From: Arenimonas sp.
GTDB lineage: Bacteria; Pseudomonadota; Gammaproteobacteria; Xanthomonadales; Xanthomonadaceae
Direction of reading: 5' to 3'
Length of the DNA: 6,323 bases
Assembly (NCBI GenBank): GCA_003497545.1
Contig: DNNT01000119.1
Span: 12,967-19,289 of the forward strand
The translations under genes and the position numbers were made by a program. The notes beneath the pieces are model-generated. The model made no database searches. It had not been told where the DNA came from and saw only the letters and a program-made list of their open reading frames with translations. Each line of letters starts with the position of its first letter. Within the stretch, counting starts at the first letter, position 1. Positions 1-5,327 of this stretch are shown here, in pieces.

Positions 1-1208
1 GCCAGGCGGATGGTTTCCAGGTCGCGCATTTCGCCCACGAGGATGAAGTCGGGGTCTTCGCGCAGCGCCGAACGCAGGGCCTCGTTGAAGCCGTGGGTGT
101 CGCGGTGCACTTCGCGCTGGTTCACCAGGCACTTCTGCGAGGTGTGCACGAATTCGATCGGATCCTCGACGGTGAGGATGTGGCCGAATTCGTTCTTGTT
201 GATGTGGTCCACCATGGCCGCCAGCGTGGTGGACTTGCCCGAGCCGGTCGGGCCGGTCACCAGCACGATGCCGTTGGCCTCGCCCATCCACGACTTCATC
301 AGGGCCAGGTGGTCGGGCTGGAAGCCCAGCATCTCCAGGCCCAGCTCGCGGCGCTCCTTGGGCAGCAGGCGCAGCACCATGGATTCGCCGTGCACGCCGG
401 GCAGCGCGGACACGCGGATGTCCATGTCCTGGCCGCCGACGCGCGCCGACAGGCGCCCGTCCTGCGGCAGCCGGCGCTCGGCGATGTCCATGCCGGAGAT
501 CAGCTTCAGGCGCGAGGCGACGGCGTTGAAACGGTCGCGCGGCAGGCTCAGGCGACTCTGCAGCACGCCGTCGATGCGGAAGCGCACGGCGAAGGTGCGC
601 TCCTCGGGTTCTATATGTATGTCGGAGGCGCGCTGCTCGACGGCCTGCGCCATCAGGTTGTTCACCAGCTCCACCGTCGGCGCTTCCTCGGCGAGTTCGC
701 GCAGCTGGCGCACGTCGCCGGATTCGTCGCTGCGGCTGGCCGCCTGCAGTCGGCCCAGGGCGTCGAGCAGGCGCTCGAGGTCCTGGGTGCGCGCCAGGCA
801 CCAGGCCGGCTCGCGGCCCGGCAGCACGAAGCGCAGGGCATCGGCCAGGCCCGGGGCCAGCGGATCGCGCGACGCGCAGTGCAGTACGCCGTCCGGCGTT
901 TCCCACAGCAGCACCTGGCGGTCGAGCAGCCAGTCCATGCCGACGCCGGTGCCGGCCATCAGGCTGCGCACGTCGTCTTCACCGGGCAGCGGCAGGTCGC
1001 GCTCGGCCACCGGCAGGCCCAGCTGTTCGGACAGCACTTCGAGCAGGTTGTCTTCCGACAGCGCGCCGGTGCGCACCAGCACGCTGCCCAGGCGGCCGCG
1101 CACGCGCGGCTGCAGCGCCAGCGCGCGCTCGAGGTCGGGCGCCGAAACGAGTGAACGGGCGACCAGCAGTTCGCCGAGCCGGGTGGGCGTGGCGGCGTCA
1201 GACGACAT
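1..1208 (-). CDS. GspE/PilB/PilT-superfamily secretion ATPase with N-terminal MshEN domain (partial, C-terminus beyond left edge)
   Basis: This is a hexameric cytoplasmic ATPase of the type II secretion/type IV pilus family, which powers assembly or retraction of a pseudopilus or pilus. I read 402 codons by hand from the reverse complement with no stop; the frame leaves the window at position 1, so perhaps a quarter to a third of the protein is missing. Residues 10-62 form an MshEN domain (two 24-residue motifs). Residues about 170-300 are the GspE-like N2 region, with DIHIEP at 196-201 and a DIAERRLPQDGR segment. Walker A GPTGSGKS is at 319-326, the Asp-box segment VEDPIEF starts near 347, and Walker B ILVGEMRD is at 389-396 with E393. 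The ATG at 1208 is chosen because AAGGGA lies 7 nt upstream, and it overlaps the permease gene by 11 nt, implying translational coupling. Oddly, the catalytic core reads like PilT (REVHRDTHGF, VGEMRDLETIRL), while the N-terminal half reads like GspE/PilB. Whether it drives secretion, pilus extension or retraction is unresolved. Confidence 0.9.
   Translation of the reverse strand, partial: MSSDAATPTRLGELLVARSLVSAPDLERALALQPRVRGRLGSVLVRTGALSEDNLLEVLSEQLGLPVAERDLPLPGEDDVRSLMAGTGVGMDWLLDRQVLLWETPDGVLHCASRDPLAPGLADALRFVLPGREPAWCLARTQDLERLLDALGRLQAASRSDESGDVRQLRELAEEAPTVELVNNLMAQAVEQRASDIHIEPEERTFAVRFRIDGVLQSRLSLPRDRFNAVASRLKLISGMDIAERRLPQDGRLSARVGGQDMDIRVSALPGVHGESMVLRLLPKERRELGLEMLGFQPDHLALMKSWMGEANGIVLVTGPTGSGKSTTLAAMVDHINKNEFGHILTVEDPIEFVHTSQKCLVNQREVHRDTHGFNEALRSALREDPDFILVGEMRDLETIRL
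1023..1181 (-). other. MshEN-type c-di-GMP-binding motif pair in the secretion ATPase
   Basis: Two 24-residue motifs lie at residues 10-33 and 39-62 of the ATPase, separated by exactly five residues (PRVRG). This is the geometry described for MshEN domains that bind cyclic di-GMP. Motif 1 has R10-L11-G12, L26, L30 and Q33, but S19 where the consensus has Gly. Motif 2 has R39-L40-G41, G48, L50, L55, L59 and Q62 and fits nearly perfectly; A49 replaces the usual aliphatic residue. The motif match is seen directly; c-di-GMP binding is inferred from the family. Confidence 0.7.
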
Positions 1209-2007
1209 CGGCGAATCCCTTCCTGAGTTTCTGGAACATCGCGAGGCCGAGGCCATGCACGACGAGCGCCGCGCAAAGATACCAGCCCCATCCCGCCCAG
1301 TCCGGCCAGGCGCCCTGGAACACCGCGGCGCGGCTCTGCTCGACCACGAAGGTGAGCGGGTTGGCGTCGAGCAGCCACTGCATCGCACCGGGCACCTGGC
1401 TGCGCGGGTAGAAGATGGGGCTGAGGAACATCATCGCGGTCAGCAGCGGCGGCACCAGCTGGCTGAGGTCACGCAGGTAGACACCGAGGCCCGAGAGTCC
1501 CCAGGCCAGGCCGACCAGAAGCAGCGCGTAAGGCGCCAGCACCAGCGGCACCGCCAGCGAGGCGGGGTGGAACCCGGTGCCGAACAACCCGTTGGCCAGC
1601 ACCAGCAGGGCGAAGCCGGTGAGCGCGTGCACCGCGGCCACGCTCAGCTGCACCCAGGCCAGGGTCTCGAGCGGGAACACCACCTTCTTCACATAGTTGG
1701 GGTGCTGCAGCACGGCCCCGGGCGCCGAGGCCACGACCTCGGCCAGCATGCCGTGCACCAGCAGGCCGGCCAGCAGCACCAGCGCAAAACCCAGCAGACC
1801 CCCCTCGGCCTGGCCCGGCCAGCGGGCCTGGAACACCGCCCCGAACACGAAAGTGAAGACCGCCAGCATCAGCAGGGGGGCCAGCACCGGCCAGGCCCGG
1901 CCGAGCGCAGACCCCCGGTACCGCGCCGCGATCTCCCGCCGCACCAGCGCCCGGATGAGCGACCCGTGGCGGACGGGGCTGAAAAACACGGCGGGGGGGC
2001 TGGGCAT
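1198..2007 (-). CDS. wzm: ABC-2 type polysaccharide/O-antigen export permease (Wzm/TagG family)
   Basis: This is an inner-membrane permease that, as a dimer with a Wzt-type ATPase, moves an undecaprenyl-linked polysaccharide across the cytoplasmic membrane. The 269 residues match the usual size of Wzm proteins (about 260-280). Family landmarks are visible: an amphipathic N-terminal segment followed by RYRGSALGRAWPVLAP (30-44), NYVKKVVFPLE (104-114), FLSPIFYP (194-201) and NPLTFVVEQSR (216-226). Hydrophobic stretches near 40-60, 71-93, 114-138, 150-175, 183-200 and 240-258 give the expected six membrane segments. The ATG at 2007 has no clear Shine-Dalgarno sequence. The gene overlaps the downstream secretion ATPase gene by 11 nt. 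No ATPase partner is adjacent; the only candidate in the window is the Wzt-like gene at 4023-5327 on the other strand, about 2 kb away. A C7 run covers codons 4-6. The assignment to polysaccharide rather than another ABC-2 substrate is supported by the motifs and by that Wzt. Confidence 0.88.
   Translation of the reverse strand: MPSPPAVFFSPVRHGSLIRALVRREIAARYRGSALGRAWPVLAPLLMLAVFTFVFGAVFQARWPGQAEGGLLGFALVLLAGLLVHGMLAEVVASAPGAVLQHPNYVKKVVFPLETLAWVQLSVAAVHALTGFALLVLANGLFGTGFHPASLAVPLVLAPYALLLVGLAWGLSGLGVYLRDLSQLVPPLLTAMMFLSPIFYPRSQVPGAMQWLLDANPLTFVVEQSRAAVFQGAWPDWAGWGWYLCAALVVHGLGLAMFQKLRKGFADVV
1216..1224 (-). promoter_or_regulatory. Ribosome binding site for the secretion ATPase, inside the permease gene
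   Basis: The minus strand reads AGGAAGGGA here, 7 nt ahead of the ATG at 1208. It lies within the 3' end of the permease gene. It supports this start over later codons and fits coupled translation of the two genes. Confidence 0.65.
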
Positions 2008-2163
2008 GCGTTAGTGGAAATGGGCTATGAATCAGGATGTTACCCCAAGCGCCCGATGCCAGGGCGGGGCACCGGTCGTCACGGACCCTCGGCCGGCCTC
2101 GCCCACCCCCCCTCGGGCAACCGGCAAGACTGCCTCGCGAGGGGGTCCGAAAACCGTGCTTTG

Positions 2164-2192
2164 GTTCTCATTTTGCTTTTGAGAGCTGAGAA
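2164..2192. repeat. Inverted repeat TTCTCA...TGAGAA, operator candidate
   Basis: TTCTCA at 2165-2170 is perfectly mirrored by TGAGAA at 2187-2192. A second, near-perfect arm, TGAGAG, lies at 2180-2185, so three half-sites are packed into 28 bp. The first and middle arms can also form a hairpin (GTTCTCA/TGAGAGC with one G-U pair, 9-nt loop). It lies just upstream of the candidate -35 element in the divergent intergenic region, where a regulator could act on both sides. The regulator is unknown and the repeat could be chance. Confidence 0.35.
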
Positions 2193-2211
2193 AGATGTTC
2201 CACCTAAGCTA

Positions 2212-2240
2212 TTGACCCCTATGCGTCAGTGGGCTACTTT
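2212..2240 (+). promoter_or_regulatory. Candidate sigma70 promoter for the secreted-protein gene
   Basis: TTGACC (2212-2217) is separated by 17 nt from TACTTT (2235-2240). The -35 element matches five of six consensus positions; the -10 element is weaker but keeps the key TA and final T. An AT-rich stretch upstream (2160-2200) could serve as an UP element. Transcription would begin near 2247, giving a leader of about 145 nt. A second TTGACG (2252-2257) has no good -10 partner. Confidence 0.35.
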
Positions 2241-2254
2241 CCTGCCGTGGCTTG

Positions 2255-2282
2255 ACGTCCTGGGGAGGGCGTGTTCTTTTTT
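2255..2282 (+). terminator. Weak terminator-like hairpin plus T-run in the leader
   Basis: ACGTCC (2255-2260) can pair with GGGCGT (2267-2272), with one G-U pair and a six-base loop. GTTC and six T residues (2277-2282) follow. The stem is short, so it could be a weak attenuator near the 5' end of the transcript, or chance. Confidence 0.25.
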
Positions 2283-2301
2283 GTCTCCCGCCTCGGAACA
2301 G

Positions 2302-2331
2302 CCGGTCGCCAGCGCAAACCACTGGTACCGG
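2302..2331 (+). other. Predicted hairpin in the 5' leader of the secreted-protein mRNA
   Basis: CCGGT (2302-2306) pairs with ACCGG (2327-2331), and inside it CCAG (2309-2312) pairs with CTGG (2322-2325) around a 9-nt loop. A further ACCGGT at 2345-2350 could compete for the left arm and give an alternative fold. A structured 5' leader is common on very abundant, long-lived mRNAs for outer-surface proteins; that role here is inference. Confidence 0.35.
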
Positions 2332-2378
2332 GCATTGCGGAGCAACCGGTCTAAGCTACGACCCTCGATTATCCAATT

Positions 2379-2383
2379 GGAGT
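2379..2383 (+). promoter_or_regulatory. Ribosome binding site of the secreted-protein gene
   Basis: GGAGT lies 10 nt upstream of the ATG at 2394. It fixes the start just before a clear signal peptide. Confidence 0.65.
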
Positions 2384-2393
2384 CAAACTCGAC

Positions 2394-3926
2394 ATGTCGA
2401 ACATCAAGAAGAACACCCTCGCTATCGCCCTCGTGGCGGCGCTGGGCCTGGCGGGTAACGCCGCTGCTTACACTTTCGGCACCGGTCCGACCGCCTCCCC
2501 GGGCGACCAGAACCCGGAGCTGATCGCCAGCGCCGACATCGCGGATGCCACCACCGTTGTCGCCCTCAGCGATGACGCCTACGTCACCATCGCCGCCACC
2601 GACAACATCATCGGCCGTACCACCGGCTTCGGTGTTCGCCTGTCGCTGAGCAACGGCGCCCAGTTCGTCGCCGGCACCCCGATCGTCAACCTCAACGCCG
2701 ACATGGTGCTGGCTGGCTGGACCGCGGTCATCGCGGCCGGTGACGGCACCGGCACCGTCGTGATCTCGATCACCCCGCCGGACGGCGGCGGCGTCGGCGT
2801 GCCGGAAGGTGACCTGTTCACCCTGAGCGGCATCGAGCTGGACAACCTGGAGGCCCTGCAGACCGAGGGCGCCACGATCAACGCGACCATCGCGTTCTTC
2901 GATCCGGTGACCACCCAGCCGATCCTGACCAACCAGACCACCCCGCTGCTGCGTTCGGGCAACCCGCTGGACCTGACCTGCTCCACCGAGGGTCTGGGCG
3001 GCAACTCGTACACCAAGCGCATCGACGTGGGCGTGACCGAAGACCACGCTTCGAAGACCTACTTCTCGGGTTCGGGTGAAATCGGCGAAGCCGACGCGGG
3101 CAACTTCCGCGCTGGTATCGTCAGCCTCGTCGTGGAGCCGGGCTTCACCTTCGCCTACCAGCCGACCGACGAGTTCACCACCGTCGTGACCGGCAACTTC
3201 GGCGCGTTCGACCAGGCTGGCGCCATCGCCAAGCTGGTGCCGCGCGGCGCCGCGTGCGACGCCCCGGCCCTGGTCACGGGCGTGTTCAATGCTGACGCCA
3301 CCGAGATCACCTTCGACTACACCGGTGCCACCATCGCCATCACCCCGGCCGGTCAGGACGTCGACCTGTGCTTCAGCGTGCCGTTCGACAACGAAGTCGT
3401 GATCGACGCCACCTCGGTGTCGGTGCAGACCACGTTCGTCCGCGGCGACTTCGAGTACACCGCTCCGGGCCAGTGCCAGCTGCTGCCGATGCTGTACAAC
3501 GGCTCGGTCGTGAAGGTCGCCACCTTCAACCCGGCGGGCAACACCACCGCCCAGTCCTTCCTGCGCATCACCAACCCGGGTTCGACCTCGGGCCTGGTCA
3601 CCATCGACGCGTGGGACGACGCTGGCGTGTACGCCGGTCCGGTCACCTTCACCCTGGGTGCCAAGCAGTCCAAGCAGATCAACTCGGACGTGATCGAAGG
3701 CGGCGGCGCTGGCTACACCGGCTCGCTGGGTGACGGCGCTGGCAAGTGGCGCTTCCTGGTCACCGGTGAGTTCGCCGGCATGCGCGTTCAGAGCCTGAAC
3801 CGCAACAACACCGACGGCACCGTGACCAACCTCACCAGCTACGAGACCGGTGAGAAGCAGTCCAAGCCGAGCTTCTTCGGTGAGAACTACGGCGACGACC
3901 CGACCCCGGAGTCGACGCAGGACTAA
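2394..3926 (+). CDS. Secreted, probably abundant surface/S-layer-like protein, function unknown
   Basis: I do not recognise a named family over the full 510 residues. A textbook Sec signal peptide is visible: K5-K6, a hydrophobic core at about 9-21 and an A23-A24-A25 site, with no lipobox, so maturation probably leaves Y26 as the first residue. The mature protein is rich in Gly, Ala, Thr, Val and Asp, has few Lys and no later membrane segment, and looks all-beta. Four cysteines (C196, C288, C326, C361) could form two disulfides. The C-terminal part (about 368-483: YNGSVVKVATFNPAG, SFLRITNPGSTSG, WDDAG, LGDGAGKWRF, MRVQSLNRN) resembles a beta-sandwich-like module I recall from secreted proteins of Proteobacteria. 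The tail is polar and acidic. Codons are strongly biased (almost only AAC, AAG, ATC, ACC, GTC/GTG) and more even than in its neighbours, pointing to high expression, as do the leader and the strong terminator. S-layer identity rests on abundance signs and context; a periplasmic or extracellular matrix protein is possible. Confidence 0.8.
   Translation: MSNIKKNTLAIALVAALGLAGNAAAYTFGTGPTASPGDQNPELIASADIADATTVVALSDDAYVTIAATDNIIGRTTGFGVRLSLSNGAQFVAGTPIVNLNADMVLAGWTAVIAAGDGTGTVVISITPPDGGGVGVPEGDLFTLSGIELDNLEALQTEGATINATIAFFDPVTTQPILTNQTTPLLRSGNPLDLTCSTEGLGGNSYTKRIDVGVTEDHASKTYFSGSGEIGEADAGNFRAGIVSLVVEPGFTFAYQPTDEFTTVVTGNFGAFDQAGAIAKLVPRGAACDAPALVTGVFNADATEITFDYTGATIAITPAGQDVDLCFSVPFDNEVVIDATSVSVQTTFVRGDFEYTAPGQCQLLPMLYNGSVVKVATFNPAGNTTAQSFLRITNPGSTSGLVTIDAWDDAGVYAGPVTFTLGAKQSKQINSDVIEGGGAGYTGSLGDGAGKWRFLVTGEFAGMRVQSLNRNNTDGTVTNLTSYETGEKQSKPSFFGENYGDDPTPESTQD
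3495..3842 (+). other. C-terminal conserved beta-rich module of the secreted protein
   Basis: Residues about 368-483 hold the pattern NPAG-x-T, QSFLRITN, GS-x-SG-x-VTI, DDAG, then a Ser/Lys-rich QSKQINSDVIEGG, LGDGAGKWR and VQSLNRN-x-DGTVTNLT. I recall similar modules at the ends of diverse exported proteobacterial proteins; no function is established to my knowledge. The match is from memory, not from a search. Confidence 0.45.
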
Positions 3927-3951
3927 GTTCTGCCAAGTAAGCAGCAACACC

Positions 3952-3982
3952 ACGGGCGGCCTTCGGGCCGGCCGTTTTTTTT
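3952..3982 (+). terminator. Intrinsic terminator with UUCG tetraloop after the secreted-protein gene
   Basis: A ten-pair stem (3952-3961 with 3966-3975) closes on a C(TTCG)G loop, a particularly stable tetraloop, and runs into eight T residues (3975-3982). One G-G mismatch (G3957-type position opposite G3971) interrupts the stem. It begins 25 nt after the stop codon. It should end most transcripts of the surface-protein gene. The Wzt-like gene starts only 40 nt later, so that gene needs readthrough or its own promoter. Confidence 0.88.
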
Positions 3983-4022
3983 GGCCCGCCGCGAACCCAA
4001 CGCGCGGCCGGGATTTGCGACA

Positions 4023-5327
4023 ATGCCGACGATGACTTCCGTTGGCGCCCGCCCTGCCGCCCCCGCCGCGATCCGCGTCGAGGGCATCGGCAAGACCTAT
4101 ACCCTCTGGTCCAGCCCGGGCGCCCGCCTCCTGGCTCCCGCCGGGGTGCGCCTGGCCGCCCTGCTGCGCCCGCTGGCGCCGCGCTGGGCCACCGCCCTGG
4201 AAGCCGCCGCGCACCGGCACATGCCCCGCTTCACGGCGCTCGACGGCGTCAGCTTCGAGGTGATGCCCGGTGACTCCGTGGCCGTGATCGGCCTCAATGG
4301 CAGCGGCAAGAGCACCCTGCTGCAGATCGTCGCCGGCGTGTTGGCGCCCACCACCGGCCAGGTGCAGGTGCGCGGCCGCGTGGCCGCCCTGCTCGAGCTG
4401 GGCTCGGGCTTCAACCCGGAGATGACCGGGCGCGAAAACGTGCAGATCTACGCCGCCATCCTCGGCATCCCGCCGGCCCGGCTCGAGGGCCTGATGCAGG
4501 CCATCCTCGACTTCGCCGACATCGGCGAATACGTCGACCGCCCGGTGAAGACCTACAGCTCCGGCATGGCGCTGCGCCTGGCGTTTTCGGTGCAGGTGCA
4601 CCTGGACCCGGACGTGCTGATCGTGGACGAGGCGCTGGCGGTGGGCGACGCCCAGTTCCAGGCCAAGGCCATGGCCAAGGTGGACGAAATCCTGGCCCGC
4701 GGCACCACCCTGCTTTTCGTCGGCCACGACCTGGCCGCCGCGCGCGCCTTCTGCCGACGCGCCCTGCTGCTGGAAAAAGGTCGCGTGGTGCTGGAAGGCA
4801 CGCCCGAGGACGTGAGCACCGAGTACCTCTACCGCATCCACCAGCACGCGCTCACCGCGCGCAGCGACGAGGCGGCGGTGCTGCGCCGCTCCAGCCACGG
4901 TTACGGCAGCGACCTGGCGCGCATCCTCGACGCCGGCTTCGGCGCGGCGGGCGAGCACGCCAGCGCACGTTTCGAGGAGCGCCTCGAGGCCCGCGTGCGC
5001 GTGGCGATCGAGGACGACGTGGCGCACCCCGCGCTGATCTTCGACATCCTCGACACCAAGGGCCTGCAGGTCAGCGGCCGGCGCATCCCGCTCGCCACCG
5101 GCACCGGCGGCGCGCCGCAGGAGGTCTCCATCGCCTTCCCGGCCAGCCTGCAGCGCGGCATCTACCGCGTGCGCCTGCGCCTGGTGGACGCACCCAGCCT
5201 CGACCGCACCACCATCCTGGCGCGCCAGGAAGGCGGTGTGTCCTTCGAAGTGCTCGACGACAGCCGCGAGCGCTTCACCGGCCTGTTCCCGCTGCCCATG
5301 GACGTGCGGGTGGCCCCGCCGGCATGA
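4023..5327 (+). CDS. wzt: ABC transporter ATPase for polysaccharide export (Wzt type, with C-terminal glycan-recognition domain)
   Basis: This is the nucleotide-binding subunit of a polysaccharide exporter, expected to pair with the Wzm-type permease at 1198-2007. It has an aromatic A-loop residue (Y26), Walker A GLNGSGKST (90-98), signature SSGMALRLAF (179-188), Walker B VLIVDE (198-203, D202/E203) and H-loop H235 in FVGHD, where S is the usual residue in place of G. About 45 extra residues sit between the A-loop and the strand before Walker A, typical of Wzt/TagH-like ATPases. Residues about 290-430 form a beta-rich extension as in Wzt proteins that read a terminal modification of the glycan, ending with FEVLDDSRERFTGLFPL. 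The ATG at 4023 has GGGA 9 nt upstream. An in-frame TTG at 3981 sits in the terminator T-run and is unlikely. The length of 434 matches Wzt with its C-terminal domain. The stop overlaps the next start (ATGA). Confidence 0.9.
   Translation: MPTMTSVGARPAAPAAIRVEGIGKTYTLWSSPGARLLAPAGVRLAALLRPLAPRWATALEAAAHRHMPRFTALDGVSFEVMPGDSVAVIGLNGSGKSTLLQIVAGVLAPTTGQVQVRGRVAALLELGSGFNPEMTGRENVQIYAAILGIPPARLEGLMQAILDFADIGEYVDRPVKTYSSGMALRLAFSVQVHLDPDVLIVDEALAVGDAQFQAKAMAKVDEILARGTTLLFVGHDLAAARAFCRRALLLEKGRVVLEGTPEDVSTEYLYRIHQHALTARSDEAAVLRRSSHGYGSDLARILDAGFGAAGEHASARFEERLEARVRVAIEDDVAHPALIFDILDTKGLQVSGRRIPLATGTGGAPQEVSIAFPASLQRGIYRVRLRLVDAPSLDRTTILARQEGGVSFEVLDDSRERFTGLFPLPMDVRVAPPA

Larger units (their letters stand above)
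2008..2393. promoter_or_regulatory. Divergent intergenic region between permease and secreted-protein genes
   Basis: I see no convincing gene in these 386 bp; the open frames that cross it are shadows without family features. GC content drops visibly around 2155-2240, where T- and A-runs occur, as expected for promoters. It should hold promoters in both directions. It contains a plausible sigma70-type plus-strand promoter, a TTCTCA/TGAGAA inverted repeat, a weak terminator-like hairpin (2255-2282), a larger leader hairpin (2302-2331) and a short palindrome CGCCC-7 nt-GGGCG (2050-2066). I found no confident promoter for the minus-strand permease. Confidence 0.7.

Noticed and set aside
609..623. 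AT-rich patch with two ATA codons encoding the DIHIEP motif of the secretion ATPase
   Set aside because: It is in frame within a conserved motif and too short to mean transfer or regulation.
93..1154. A 353-codon plus-strand open frame inside the secretion ATPase
   Set aside because: His/Gln/Ala-rich antisense shadow; the minus strand shows an uninterrupted ATPase with Walker motifs.
2252..2280. TTGACG (2252-2257) as a second -35 element
   Set aside because: At 16-18 nt downstream there are only TTCTTT/TCTTTT-like sequences, a poor -10 match.
2252..2458. A 68-codon open frame in the intergenic region entering the secreted-protein gene
   Set aside because: It overlaps the leader hairpin and the signal peptide in another frame, has no ribosome binding site and no recognisable features.
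10..2523. An 837-codon open frame on the plus strand across the ATPase, permease and intergenic region
   Set aside because: Ser/Arg-rich shadow of two minus-strand genes with recognisable motifs; it also runs through the promoter region into the secreted-protein gene in another frame.
3981..4022. An upstream TTG start for the Wzt-like gene
   Set aside because: It would start in the T-run of the terminator and has no separate ribosome binding site; the ATG at 4023 has GGGA at good spacing and precedes the conserved part.
2226..5027. A 933-codon open frame on the minus strand running antisense through the secreted-protein and Wzt-like genes
   Set aside because: It covers two genes with clear family motifs on the other strand, and its translation is low-complexity (Gly/Arg/Val/His-rich) without domains. 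Long antisense frames arise from GC-rich, biased codons.
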